Of a stretch of 64,000 nucleotides of DNA, positions 1 through 11,436 are shown in pieces. The position numbers and the translations under genes were made by a program. Position 1 is the first letter of the stretch; each line of letters starts with the position of its first letter. The notes under the pieces were generated by a model. The model was given only the letters and a program-made list of their open reading frames with translations, was not told the origin of the DNA and did no database searches. This DNA is from Bombardia bombarda (Eukaryota > Ascomycota > Sordariomycetes > Sordariales > Lasiosphaeriaceae), in contig JAULSR010000001.1 in the NCBI GenBank assembly GCA_030512295.1, forward strand, positions 7,525,001 to 7,589,000, in the 5' to 3' direction.

Positions 1-2
1 GC

Positions 3-2620
3 CAGTCAATAGATTCCCCGAGCCAGGCTGGCGGACCCGAAAATGTGTCGGCATCGACATCAAACGACGACGAGGTAGCGCCCGCTATTGCCGCTGCTGC
101 TACCCCTCGTTCCGCAACTCCCCAGCTTGAACAAACACCCTCGCATGAACCTTCCGCCAAGACACTACGGCCAGGCGAGGCCGACGAACAAGACGTGCGA
201 CTAGACCTACGCCACCATGGCGGCCATAACAGAGGCAGGCCTTCGGCCGTATTCGAGGGCGCATATGGGCCTGGAGAGCCCGACACCGACGCTATGTCCT
301 CGTCGATTGCGACCCTAAAGCCCACCACCTCTCCCACCACCACCACAGCCACCCAGTATCTCACAATCGAATCCAAGACGTATATCGATCCCACTCCCCC
401 TACACCGGCGACCTCGCAGCCACCTTCGCGTGCCACATCCAGTGCCGCCCCCACATCGAGACGTGCCTCGACATCTACAGATCTCTCGCCTACCCGATTC
501 GAAACCGCAGATGATGAAAAGAGGTATGCCAGTGAAGATGACCAAGGGGATGGATCCAGGTTGGAAATTCAGAGCATCATGGAGCAGTTCAGTGAGGCAG
601 GCGGTGGCCCCGGCGCCGACGAGGTCATGAGTCCAAGGCTCGAGATTGCCTCGCCACTACTGGCAAGCCCCATTCAACATCCACCTCGCAAATCCAGTCT
701 GGAACCGCTGGCTCCTACCATCGCACATCAGCTTCAGGACGTGCAGGGGTTGCGCATGTCAAGCACCTCCCCGGTTAGTCTACGGCTCAAGGAGAAGGAA
801 AGGGATGATCAGCGCCCTCCAGTACCACCGAAGGATAGCTCGACCCATCCCAGCACCCCGAGTCGCTCGCATCAGGACCTGCACAGCACGGCGGACTCGC
901 TCATGTCTCCTACAGTACCTTTACATCGCCCACCGCCCCCAGAACCGGAGCCTGAGCCGGCGTTACCCTTCGACTTTCATCGCTTCTTGGAGCAGCTCCG
1001 CAATAAAAAGGCAGACCCAGTGGCCAGATACCTCAAGTCTTTCCTGTCTGAATTTGGAAAGCGGCAGTGGATGGTGCACGAGCAGGTCAAAATCATCAGC
1101 GATTTTCTTGTATTCATTTCGAATAAGATGGCCCAGTGTGACATTTGGCGAGACGTGTCGGACGCAGAATTCGACAATGCTCGCGAGGGCATGGAGAAAC
1201 TTGTCATGAATCGTCTATACGCCCAGACATTCTCGCCTACCATACCGGCACCACAGCCAATACCCGGGGCTAAGCCCAAAAAATGGGGCGGCGAGCGAGT
1301 AATGGGTCCGGGGAGGCGAGGCCAACATCAGGAGGATGTCGAGCGGGACGAGGTCCTTGCCCAGAAGATTAGTATCTATAGCTGGGTAAAGGAGGAGCAT
1401 CTGGACATTCCGCCAGCCAGTGAGAGCGGGAAGCGATTCCTCAAGCTTGCCCAACAAGGTCACCCACCCAGCTGTTTACTCATACGCCAAATTGCTAACA
1501 TAATGCAGAGCTGTTGAAGATCAAGTCGTACCGAGCTCCACGGGACAAGATCATCTGCGTTTTGAACTGCTGCAAAGTCATTTTTGGTTGGTGCATCATG
1601 CCTGTCTTGACATTGCTTCCATCGCTAACCTTTACTAGGCCTTCTCAAGCACTCAAAATCTGATTCATCTGCTGATTCATTCATGCCTATGCTTATCTAC
1701 GTCGTACTTCATGCCAATCCAGAACATCTGGTCTCGAACGTGCAGTATATCCTTCGATTCCGAAACCAGGACAAGCTCGGCGGAGAGGCTGGCTACTACC
1801 TTTCCTCGCTGGTACGTATCACCTGTACTATACTGGCAACCGCGCATAGCTAACAAGAACTGCAAGATGGGGGCCATCCAATTCATAGAGAACATGGACC
1901 GGACGACACTCACCATCACAGACGAGGAGTTCGAAAGCAACGTCGAGGCTGCTGTCTCGGCTATCGCAGAGAAACACCGTTCCGAATCCCCACCACCGCC
2001 ACCTCCACAATCTGAAAAGTCCACGACGCTACGACCTCCGGGTGCTAGTGATTCAGGGCCTTCATCTGCTCGCGTCTCACTCGACGCGGACGCATCCCTC
2101 CGGCCGGTATCTCCTCGCCGTTCTATGTCTTCGAACGAGGGCAGGGACAGCAGCGACTATAGCGGCAACGAAGAGAAAGCAGCCATCAGCGGGCTCCTTC
2201 GGTCTATCCAGAAGCCGTTGAGCACGATTGGTCGCATGTTTTCCGACGACCCATCCTTGGCAGAGGCCGGCCCCAGCGTGGCCAGTCCGGCGCGGACACC
2301 GCAGCCGGAGCGCAATGAGGTGGATCTGCACAGCAGACAGAAACTGTCAGCTGAGGAGGCGGCTGCAAGACAGGCAAGCGCCGAGGCGGCAGAGGCGCAG
2401 AGGCTGCATCGCGCGGAGCATGCGACTGTGGTGGAGACGCTCGCGGGCATGTTTCCGGACCTGGACCGGGATATTATTAGTGATGTGGTTTATCAGAAGG
2501 AAGGAAGGCAAGTTATTTCCCTTGTAGCTGTCTCCTGCATTTTTTTAAAGCTGTTATCTAACATTGATTATCTACAGGGTTGGGTTGGCTGTTGATGCCT
2601 GCCTTGCGCTCTCTTCGTAG
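3..2620 (+). CDS. VPS9: VPS9-domain Rab5/Vps21 guanine nucleotide exchange factor with C-terminal CUE domain (5' end outside window)
   Basis: The reading frame is open to the left edge, so the start lies upstream. Exons are <3..1458, 1509..1586, 1639..1811, 1867..2507 and 2578..2620. The first ~300 visible residues are Ser/Pro/Thr-rich and disordered. A helical bundle follows (FHRFLEQLRNKKADPVARYL onwards), then the VPS9 domain with the family signatures HANPEHLVSNVQYILRF and GEAGYYLSSLMGAIQFIE. A CUE-like ubiquitin-binding segment (LAGMFPDLDRDIISDVVY, finished in the last exon) ends the protein. Vps9 proteins load GTP on Rab5/Vps21 at endosomes and the CUE domain binds monoubiquitin; that function is inferred from the family. 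The last intron has a GC donor (AG|GCAAGT), and only this splice restores the conserved CUE end and a clean stop. Confidence 0.9.
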
Positions 2621-2635
2621 CAAAGGTATATCCGT

Positions 2636-2680
<45 letters not shown>

Positions 2681-3226
2681 GTCGTCTTTAATAATGAGGC
2701 ATCGGTTATAAATCAGATGAAAGGACAAGCGGAGACTGAACTCATTGCATTTTTAAATTTGCCAGACCTTTTCTTGTCGTAGCGAGCATTGGAACGGAAT
2801 AGGACTGGGCGGCGGCAGCAGCTGTTTGCTCCTACATTTCTTGCGTTCTCTTTTTTATTCTAATCGCATCTGCATATATAGCTCAGTCAGGCCAGGTGGG
2901 CAAATTTGGAAGAATCGATCCAGTGATAGGACAGAGGCCACAAGCATGATGAAGAGGTCCTCGCGATGAAAGGGGTTAGATATATAGGTAGTTGAATCTA
3001 CCTAGCACATGAGCCTGAAAAGACCTGTCTATCTATTAGTTGGCTTAGTAAATATTTGAACGATGCAATGAGATTGAGGTGTCGTAACTTTGGCGATGCT
3101 GGAGTTGATGGCACAGGTCGATTTGTACTTTGACATTTTCTTTAACCCCTTTTGCTTTGTGAAGGGTTAGGGTTACCGGAGTGGGTATATATCGAGAAGA
3201 ACTTGCATTCGTTTACATCAAACATC
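2621..3226. other. Intergenic: VPS9 3' region
   Basis: It contains the GT microsatellite and, at 3167-3174, the octamer TTAGGGTT about 50 bp before the tRNA gene. No open frame with coding character was seen. Confidence 0.7.
2637..2680. repeat. (GT)n dinucleotide microsatellite
   Basis: About 20 uninterrupted GT units lie 17 bp after the VPS9 stop codon, probably inside the 3' UTR. The repeat ends with a single GC interruption. Confidence 0.95.
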
Positions 3227-3298
3227 AGCTGCGTGGCGCAGCGGAAGCGCGCCGGGCTCATAACCCGGAGGTCACTCGATCGAAACGAGTCGCAGCTA
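3227..3298 (+). tRNA. Initiator tRNA-Met (CAU)
   Basis: This 72-nt cloverleaf has no intron. The acceptor stem AGCTGCG pairs with CGCAGCT. The anticodon loop CTCATAA carries CAT, closed by a GGG:CCC-rich stem. The T arm reads ACTCG-ATCGAAA-CGAGT: the loop begins A-T-C-G rather than T-T-C, and the first base pair is A:T. A1:U72 and A54 are hallmarks of eukaryotic initiator tRNA, separating it from elongator tRNA-Met. Confidence 0.95.
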
Positions 3299-3720
3299 CA
3301 ACAGATTTGAGATTGTGATAATTCTCAGTGGGTATGACAACTCTCCCAGGCTTGGACAGGTCGCCCTTCCATGCATCGCTTTTTGAACTTTTGCTTCGGT
3401 CTCAATCACGTCTCGTCGAACCTGGCCGTTGTTCTCTCAGTTCCAAGATGTGTCATGAATTTTTCCATTTTTTTGCCCTTTTGCCAAAGAATTTCAAGCG
3501 GCGCTTGATCAGTCTCGCTTAGTCATCCATCCACTGTGAAGTATAGTGGGAGCCACTGTGAAGCGCCCGTCGCCCGACGCGCTTTCTCGATTACCACGGT
3601 GGGTGGATATTTGAATCCAATCCGTTTTTGCCTTTTGCACCTTCTTCCACTGTTACTTTTCTCCTCGCCCAGCTCAGCTTCCAAGAGCCGCATTCATTTC
3701 CCTGCACACCAAATCGCACA
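3299..3720. other. Intergenic / 5' region of the asparagine-synthetase-like gene
   Basis: The stretch is pyrimidine-rich towards the ATG at 3721 and is probably promoter plus 5' leader. A T-rich run just after the tRNA is a likely RNA polymerase III stop. No gene was seen. Confidence 0.6.
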
Positions 3721-5697
3721 ATGTGCGGAATCCATGCAGTGCTCTCTGCAACCGCACACACTCCCTCTACAGAGCTCAAGCATCGCCTTGTCAATCGAGG
3801 CCCAGACTACCTTGGTCAGGTTGAGCGTCGCGTCGGCAGCGGCAGCGGCAGCGGCAGCGACAGTGCCCGCACCTTAACATTTACATCAACCGTGCTCGCC
3901 CTCCGCGGCGACCACGTCGCACGGCAGCCGCTCGTTGATGCAAATGGGTCTGTCCTGTGCTGGAACGGCGAGGCGTGGCGCATTGACGGTGAAAATGTCG
4001 AGGGGAACGACGGCGAGGCCATCTTTGGCATGCTCATGAAAGCAAGTGCTTCTTCGACCACCGCAGGGAAGGACGCCATCCTCGATGTTTTTCGCGCGAT
4101 TGAGGGCCCGTTTGCGTTTGTGTACTATGATAAGCCCTCCGAGGCGCTGTTTTATGGGAGGGATCGGCTCGGTCGGCGGTCGTTGATGATTGCTGCACTT
4201 GAGGATAGTGATGTTGCTTCCAGCGGCGCGCCTGCGCTGATTTTATCCAGCATTGCTGAGGCGTGCACGCCCAACTGGAAGGAGGTTGAGGCCGATGGGA
4301 TCTATGCCCTAGATCTTGTTGGCTCTGGCACTGGGAATGTGCAGCAGTCCGAGTCTGGTGCCACCATACAAGGACTGCAACTGCCAGCAAAGAAGCACGA
4401 GTGGCTAGCAGCTGGCGGTGACCACGCCGACTTTGTGAGTAGACCATGACCTCTCTTAATGTTGCGTCGTTTTTTTGTTTCTTTCGGCCGTGGGCATGTT
4501 TGTTCAAACTCACTACTTTTTACACAGGTTTCTAGCATTGGGAGGTTCAACAAGTCTCTCCCCGCCGCCGCGTATGTCTTGACATCTCTCTCCCCATCGG
4601 TCGCGATGCTAAAGCAGCAGCTGCTTAACTCGCTGCGTCCCCGGGTGCTCAATATCCCACAGCCGCCGCCGCTGTCGTCGTCGTCCGTGGATGAGACGGT
4701 GACTACTCGCGTCGCGGTGCTGTTTTCGGGAGGGCTGGACTGCACCGTGCTTGCTAGACTGGTCCATGAGATTTTGGAGCCTGAGCAGGGGATAGATCTC
4801 ATCAATGTCGCATTTGAGAACCCGCGCGTGGTGGCGCAGCTTGAGAAGAGCGCTGCCAAGGGCGAAGTGGCCGACTTTTATGAGGCCTGTCCGGACCGCA
4901 TCACGGGGAGGAGATCGTTTGCGGAGCTGGAGAAGGTCTGCCTTGGGAGGAAGTTTCGCTTTATTGCTGTATGTATCTCCCTTCCATTATATCCTACTGA
5001 GCTCTATGCTGACGGTAACTTCAAGGTAAATGTCCCTTACTCGGAAACAGTGGCACATCGTGGGCAGGTCATTTCCCTGATATACCCACATAACACGGAG
5101 ATGGATCTCTCCATTGCGTACGCTCTATATTTCGCTGCCCGTGGGCAAGGCGTGTGCACTGAGATAAGCTCTGATGGATCAGAGGAAAAAGTGCCATACA
5201 TGACGCCGTCGCGTGTTCTGCTCTCGGGCCTGGGCGCGGACGAGCTTTTTGGCGGATATTCTAGACATCCTGCTGCGTTCACGAGACAGGGCTACGCTGG
5301 TCTGGTTGATGAGCTTTTGCTGGATGTCGGACGGTTGGGGAAGAGGAATCTGGGTAGAGATGATAGGGCGATGTCTCATTGGAGTAAGGAGGTGAGATTT
5401 CCTTATTTAGACGAACGGTTGGTGAGGTGGGCCATCGAGACGGCAGCCTGGGAAAAGTGCGATTTTGAGAATGGGGAGGAGGTTACTAGTGTGGAGGCGG
5501 GCAAGAGGGTGCTGCGTCTTGTGGCGCTTGAGCTGGGTTTGGAGAATGTGGCAAAGGAAAAGAAGCGAGCGGTATGTATCGCCTCCTCACCACTGTAGTG
5601 CTGTTATGTCTTACTGATGTTTCGATAGATACAATTTGGCGCGAGGACAGCCAAGATGGAAAGTGGTCGTGTCAAGGGGACGACGCTCATTTCTTGA
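3721..5697 (+). CDS. Asparagine synthetase domain-containing protein (ASNSD1 type)
   Basis: Four exons (3721..4434, 4528..4968, 5026..5571, 5629..5697) give 589 aa. The N terminus MCGI puts the Ntn-type nucleophile Cys at position 2, followed by a class II glutamine amidotransferase domain (NRGPDYLG, LCWNGEAW, GRDRLGRRSL). The C-terminal synthetase half has the PP-loop SGGLDC (residues 305-310) and the signatures LSGLGADELFGGY and EVRFPYLDERLVRW. This divergent family (ASNSD1 in animals) is separate from the main asparagine synthetases; its reaction is not well established, so amide transfer from glutamine is inference. The start is fixed by the need for Cys2. The last splice adds 22 residues to the stop. 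Confidence 0.9.
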
Positions 5698-6909
5698 GGA
5701 CCGTAAATACACCAAGTGGTAGTATCCGTGCAGCGGTACGGAAGGGGCAGAAAAAAGGGCAAACATTGACTAAGGCACTTGGCGATGATGACTGTGTAAA
5801 CAGATACTTCCGAGTCTCGGTCTCGACGGGCAAGGGCACCAGGCTGGTTGATTGTGGTTTCGGCAACGAAACCCTTTAGCTCCCTGGCAGCCAGTCCGAT
5901 CGTTCTATTTGACAATGATGTACAAAAGGCAGGGCTGAGCCAAGTGTCTTCTTCGATGGGAACTGTTCAGAGTGTGGAGCTAGTAGAAGGTCTAGAGGGA
6001 CAGGGCTTGGATTGTCGGCAATGCGCCTCTTGCGTGGCGATGCTGCTCGTTTCGGTGGATTGTGTTTGTCCATCGGATGATGAGAGCGAAACTTTGTGGA
6101 GAATAATTATATCGAGAGTTGCGGCATGGATAGCTGTCAGCCACGCATTGTCTCCAATGGCGTTGTTTGATGCGTGCGTCTTGACAACAAAGCTGCAGTG
6201 TCCGTGATAGACAGGCTCCACTTGTCTTGCACGTACCATAATGCCAGTTGCTGTCTGTTCGCTTACCCTACATACCCTACCTACCTTACCTACGTACGCA
6301 TGAACAGAAAGACGGATACATACCTTACATATGAAATAAAGCTAACTTGAAACTGCTGCAAGTAGAATCGTAAGTGTCATGCATATGGTTCACACATGTG
6401 GAGTACTTGTTTGCATGCTATCTTGCATATGCATAAATTTCTAGGTAACTGTGACGATGGCATGATGGTACACCACAATGGGATAGAAGATGGTAAAATT
6501 GTTGAAGTACCTATGTATATCTCTACCGGTGGTAGACAAAGGAGCACACATGAGGTTAGCAGCTGTTTAGAAGCTAGCCAGAATCCGACGCCCTCTTACC
6601 GGCGTTCGTGGTAGGACCAAATCGAGATTTGCCTTGTTTGTATCAAGCTCTGAGCCTTATCCCGTGGAAGAGCATGTGTGTACGAATTTGTTTTGTCAGA
6701 TGATGAAGCTAGTTACATGTGGGAGCCTTCGGCTTGCCCTGTCACCTGGGTGTGTTACCCGAGGTACCTTGATAGCCTTTCATGGGCTAGCTGGAGGGTT
6801 CACAAAGAACTTCCATCCCAAAATGTCCACCAGTGGCGTCCGTTCTTCAAACCTTCCAGCTAAACCTCCGAGGCGCTGCCAACGTACCTGCCCAAGACAA
6901 GCCCTGGTA
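5698..6909. other. Intergenic, convergent 3' ends
   Basis: This 1.2 kb lies between the tail ends of the asparagine-synthetase-like gene (+) and the PGAP4-like gene (-). Short frames occur on both strands but none has a recognisable domain or conserved splice pattern. A short run of CTACC units is near 6270-6290. Confidence 0.6.
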
Positions 6910-8247
6910 CTACCCAATTACTCCACCTACTCCCTGCCCCTCGCTCTTCTTGGGCCCAAACTTCTGCCTCTCAAAGCTAAAGTTCCAGACATCTGCCCTC
7001 CGCGGGCCATCCGACGACTCTTTTAAACCAACATGCTGGAACACGCTCGGATCCAGCGCCCACTTGGACAGGCCGCGCGCGTCGGCATAGTCCTCGAGCA
7101 TCTGGTCGCCGGCCCAGTCGTACGGCGGGTCGCGTAGCATCGCCTGGAACCCCTCGAGGTGGCGCTGCGGGAAGACGAGCCCCTGTGCGCAGCAGCCATA
7201 GCGCGGCATCTCGCGCACGCCCTGCGGGCTGCGCGCCAGCGGGTTGAGCCGGTTGACCGACAGCCGGCCGGCGAGGAAGTACAGCACGATGAGCGCGGGG
7301 ATCCAGAGGCCGAAGACGAGCGCGGCGAGGTAGGCGCTGGCTGCTGATGAGTATGGGGATGGCGATGGTGATGTGGGCGCAGCGGGCTTTAGGCGGGCGA
7401 GGAGGAAGCGCCTGCGGGCGGTGAGAAAGGCGAGCAGCACGACGGCGTAGACGAGGAAGATGGTCTCCGAGTACGTCAGCCACTCCTCGCTGTTCCAGCC
7501 CATGAAGAGCTCGGAGTAGAAGAGGCGCAGGTAGATCCAGTCGCGGTTCGTGGCGGCGGCTTGCTGCTCGACGCGCGCGAGCCCGGTGCGGAAGCGCGGG
7601 AACCAGTCGCGCGAGGCGACGATGTCGTCCTCGACGAGGGCAAAGTACTGCGAGCCGTGGGCGCGGCAGGCCTCGACGAGGGCCGAGTGGTCGAGGCGCA
7701 TGTTCTCGACGCGGCCGGGCCCGCGGGGCGAGCCATTGTGCAGGTTGAGCGGGATCTTGTGGTATACGGCTGTGTTGTTGGTGGTGGAGGGGGGAGGCGG
7801 GTCGCTGTAGATGAGGACTTGGTCGGCAATGTTCTCGAGCCAGGACTGGCCAAAGGCCGAGTGTGTCGCGGGAGGCTTGTCGGCGAGGAGGACGACGAGG
7901 TAGACCGAAGCGCGCTCGGCAGGGGTTAAGGTGTCGGTGAGTGTGGCGATGGTGGAGGGGAGGAAGGAGACGGTTGTGCGGTTGATGCTGGGGATGCCGA
8001 TGCAGAGGATTTTGTCGGTCGAGGGCGTGGGAGAGGGCGAGGGCGAGGGCGAGGGCTTGGTGGCCGGGAGACTTTGGATATACTCATCGGCCTCAGCAGC
8101 CCTCAGGCGCGAAAAGCGCTGGTCGTAGGCGCGGTTGGCATCGTAGAAGATGGACGACGGGTCGTCGTAGGAGTTGAAGTAGCAGAAGACCAGGAGCAGC
8201 AGCCAGAGGAGCCAGAAGAGGACATTGATGCGCGTCACCGACGGCAT
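6910..8247 (-). CDS. PGAP4-like (TMEM246-type) Golgi glycosyltransferase
   Basis: A single-exon gene of 445 aa. An N-terminal membrane anchor (residues 8-24) precedes a lumenal GT-A-like domain with the acidic metal-binding motif EDD at 206-208 (FALVEDDIVASRDWFPRF). Two membrane segments (about 262-278 and 303-327) are inserted into the catalytic domain, the unusual architecture of PGAP4, which adds GalNAc to GPI anchors in animals. The motifs RYGCCAQGLVFPQRHL and PYDWAGDQMLEDYA sit after the insertion, as in that family. Fungal substrates are not known, so the GPI role is inference. A short Ser-Pro repeat at residues 66-76 comes from a GAGGGC hexamer run. It is transcribed divergently from the GT31 gene, 487 bp away. 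Confidence 0.85.
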   Translation of the reverse strand: MPSVTRINVLFWLLWLLLLVFCYFNSYDDPSSIFYDANRAYDQRFSRLRAAEADEYIQSLPATKPSPSPSPSPTPSTDKILCIGIPSINRTTVSFLPSTIATLTDTLTPAERASVYLVVLLADKPPATHSAFGQSWLENIADQVLIYSDPPPPSTTNNTAVYHKIPLNLHNGSPRGPGRVENMRLDHSALVEACRAHGSQYFALVEDDIVASRDWFPRFRTGLARVEQQAAATNRDWIYLRLFYSELFMGWNSEEWLTYSETIFLVYAVVLLAFLTARRRFLLARLKPAAPTSPSPSPYSSAASAYLAALVFGLWIPALIVLYFLAGRLSVNRLNPLARSPQGVREMPRYGCCAQGLVFPQRHLEGFQAMLRDPPYDWAGDQMLEDYADARGLSKWALDPSVFQHVGLKESSDGPRRADVWNFSFERQKFGPKKSEGQGVGGVIG

Positions 8248-8734
8248 TGGAATGCTGCGTCCCTAGGCGTTTTTGAACAGTGTTATGGCATATCGGGAGT
8301 TACAGTACTTGTACATAGAGCTGTACATAGAGGGCGTCTTGTTGCTGCTGCAATACGAAACGTGAAATTTCAAGTAGGGCTAAAAAGTTAACAATTGATG
8401 ACTTTATCGCAAGACATCACCACCCCCCTGACCCCCATTGAACCGCCAAGCCCAGGTCGGGACTGCCCTGTTGCATCGCTGGAAAGGGGGACGGGAGGAG
8501 CTAGGACCAATCTCTCGATCCCAAGCCTAGAGCCAATCAGTGGCCCCAGCCCCGCTATAACCCCTGTAAAGAAGATGCGCTCTTCCCGCATGGGGTTTGG
8601 ACTCCCCTTCAATTCATGCTTCCATCCTGACTCCCGAGCAATTGGCCTTGCGATGTCGTCTTGAATTAAAGGTGAACCCTCAACGGGCGTCGGTACCTCA
8701 CCTCGATGGGCACCTACGACGTTAATATAGAAAC
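8248..8734. promoter_or_regulatory. Shared divergent promoter region of two glycosyltransferase genes
   Basis: This 487-bp interval separates the start codons of the PGAP4-like (-) and GT31 (+) genes. A CCAAT box (GAGCCAATCAG) is near 8530 and a second ATTGGT is near 8507 in the opposite sense. The bidirectional role is inferred from layout only. Confidence 0.5.
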
Positions 8735-10234
8735 ATGCAAAGGCGGGTATGGCCTCGCACGACGCGGCGGCAACGGCGCTTTCTTCGTTTGCTTGTGCTC
8801 CCAATAGCGTTCCTTTCCGTGCTCTTCTCCTTTATCCTGCCCTATGACCATCCCATACGCCTCGCCGTCTACTTCAACCTCTCATCATTATCATCCTTTC
8901 TTTTCACAACAACAGACAACCGATGGATATCGAGACCTCCCCTCTATCCGTTCAACTGGTCTGAAGACATTGGAGTCATTCTCAAGTCTGGGTTCGGCAC
9001 CCAGCACCGCATCGCAGCATGGCTCGATGCCGTCCAGACCGTCGGCGATGTCCTCATTGTCGCTGATTTTGAGACTAAACAGGGCGGTCACTATTCTCAC
9101 CCTCAAACTGGCCAAACGTTGCCAGTTCATGACGCTGTTGCCTTGACCCTGGGCGGAGGGGCACTGCCGTCCTCTCTGCTCACCCACCCTCGTGTGGAAA
9201 AATACGCAAAACTATGGGCTGCCATCAATGGCGGCGACTTGGATGAGGCGCGAGTTATGTGCAAGTCTTTTGGATGGGAATTAGACGCCATGAAGGTACG
9301 CCACCATTAGGGTTGCAGATCCTCAGATCCCCCAGACTCTCTCCCGCCTTCAAAGCCCATTACTCCACAGATATTCAGCCTGTAAAATCCACAATACGCT
9401 GACTCGACATCCCAGTTCATCTCCAGCCTCGAGCTTGCCTACAGGGATATGCCACCCAAGAAGTGGTACATCTTGGTGGACGACGACACCTACATCGTCC
9501 AGCCGTCGATGGAGCTCCTGCTCGGCCATCTGGACCCAGACGTACCCTACTATGTCGGCAACGCCGTCGGCGATTACAAGGCCCGTTTCGCCCACGGCGG
9601 CTCAGCCATACTGATATCCCACGCCGCCATGCAGCGGCTTTTCGCGCATCCCAGGGTCGTCTCCAACGCACACGTCGGATCGCTGTACGACACCTGGGGT
9701 GATCGTCTTCTTGCCAAGACCCTCATGAAGGTCGGCGTCTACCTCAACGAGGACCACTCACACCTTTTCAACGGCGAGCGGCCCCTCGCCACAAAGATCA
9801 GGCCAGACCGCATCTGCGCCCCCCTCGTGTCGTTCCATAGCTTGGCATCACCCGATGACATGCGGGCTACGGGCGACACGTTCCGGAACATCACAGACCT
9901 CGTCCGGTGGGTGGATGTGTGGGATATCTACGGCGCGCCGCCGCTGGACAAGCTCGTGGTGAGGCAGATGCGGCGTGGCTGGGATCACGTCGGCAGCGTT
10001 GATGAACACACCAAGACGATCAACGATGTCATGCTGGCGGAGGAGTGCTTCGAAGCGTGCGAGCGCCGGCCAAAGTGCCTGGCGTGGACCTGGGAGAAGG
10101 GCGCCAAGGTTTGTCATTTAAGTCCATGGATGACGGTTGGCCAGGCGGATGAGGGCAAGGTCTCGGGACCCAATGCGCCGCGCGCGAAGAGGTTGGCGAT
10201 GGCTTGTCGGTTTGGGAGGGATGGTAAATTTTGA
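8735..10234 (+). CDS. Fringe-like glycosyltransferase (GT31 family), type II membrane protein
   Basis: Two exons (8735..9295, 9416..10234) give 459 aa. A basic N terminus and one hydrophobic segment (about residues 18-36) predict a Golgi type II anchor. The catalytic domain has the metal/nucleotide-sugar motif DDD at residues 209-211 within WYILVDDDTYIVQPSMELL, followed by YVGNAV and the acceptor-loop FAHGGSAILISHAAMQ. The pattern matches Fringe-like GT31 enzymes common in ascomycetes. The last ~70 residues hold several cysteines (CFEAC, KCLAW, KVCHL) resembling a PAN/apple-like module. Donor and acceptor sugars cannot be read from sequence. The intron carries a TTAGGGTT octamer at 9307. Confidence 0.85.
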
Positions 10235-10567
10235 GTAGCGGTGAAGCTTGGTGATGTTTATCTCATCTAACTACATCTAGTGCCCTAGGTAAGGACATTT
10301 ATCTGACCATTATCATTATACCCATGACCACCCCATGAGACTCACAACACCCCGGCTGTGATACTTGCAAAGCATAATGACTTGGAATCAGGGGCTTCGC
10401 TACTTAATCCAGCTGAAAACCACACACCAGCCAGCAACCATCGCTGGGTATTCCATCCCAAAGCAAGCCATCCTGTGATCCCAAACCCCCCAACCTCACC
10501 CAACCCAACCCATGTATACCTACCTACCTTACCCAGCATCCCCTCCGCCAAACAAATGCCCAACTCA
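10235..10567. other. Intergenic, convergent 3' ends
   Basis: C/A-rich sequence between the GT31 gene (+) and the Hce2-like gene (-). A CTACC-type run is near 10519-10530. No gene was seen. Confidence 0.6.
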
Positions 10568-11436
10568 TCAAATCGGCACCCTCACCCCCCTGTCCCACCC
10601 CGTCGCCCGGAAATGGTCATAAATCGCCCACTCGACAAACGCATACGCAGGCATGCACTGCACCATGCCCTCCGCCGCCACCACTTTCCTCCTCTCATCG
10701 TCTCCATCTCCATCTCCATCTCCATCTCCATCTCCATCCCCAACAGCAACAGCGAGCCGCTGAACAGCCTCATTGATAATCGCCTTGACGTCCTGCGTGC
10801 CGATCTGCGCAATGCTGCTGGCGGCCACGCGCGACTGCTGCTGCTGCTGGTCGTGGTGCGGGTTGGCGTGCACCATGACGCTGAAGGCGCAGGACCCGTG
10901 CCGGTACAGCTGGTGGCCCTTGTCGCTGTCGTAGATGGTGTGCACGCCGTGCGCGGCGAGGAGGTGGTCGGCGATGTGCTGGCAGTCGGCGGCGGGGGGC
11001 GCGGTGGATAGGGGGAGTGGTGGTGGGGGGTTTTGAGGGTGGTGGTGATTTGGGAGGAGAAGGGGTAGAAGGCGGAGGGGCCGCAGTAGCGGGAGGGGCT
11101 GTGGGTGTTGAAGTTGAGGTCGATGTTGGTGGTGTTTGTGGTGTTGCTGGTGGTGGGGGAGCGGTGGTAGGGGTTTTGGATTGTTTGTTGTTGTCGTCCG
11201 TGGTGGTGCGTGTGGACTTGGATGAGCGAGAGGACCGGACGGCTTGTGAGTGGTGGTTGGGGGGTTGGTGTTGGCTTTGCTGCTGTTGCGTTTGTGTTTG
11301 TGTTTATGGGTTGACTGGTGGTGGTGGTGATGGTGCTTTGGCTGGGGGTGTTGGTTGCGGCGAGGACATCCATGCTGGATAGTAGCAGTAGCATGGTCGC
11401 GAGGATGGATCTTTTGTAGGTGTTTAGTCTTGTCAT
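10568..11436 (-). pseudogene. Hce2-like (Ecp2/necrosis-inducing-factor family) secreted protein, reading frame broken
   Basis: The first frame starts at 11436 with a predicted signal peptide (hydrophobic core near residues 11-25), then a Thr/Asn/Pro-rich linker and the family motif YCGPSAFYPF. The rest of the domain lies in another frame ending at 10568: DCQHIA, SCAFSVMVH, IGTQDVKAIINEA and VEWAIYDHF. The break falls in a C/A homopolymer-rich tract around 11000-11045 where no GT donor exists on this strand, so an intron does not explain it. It may be a true frameshift or an assembly error. A six-base repeat at 10703-10738 adds Gly-Asp pairs inside the domain. Hce2 proteins are secreted effector-like proteins; any activity here is unproven. 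Confidence 0.65.
10703..10738. repeat. (TCTCCA)n hexanucleotide repeat inside the Hce2-like gene
   Basis: Six near-perfect 6-bp units encode alternating Gly-Asp on the minus strand. Such in-frame repeats change length readily. Confidence 0.9.
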
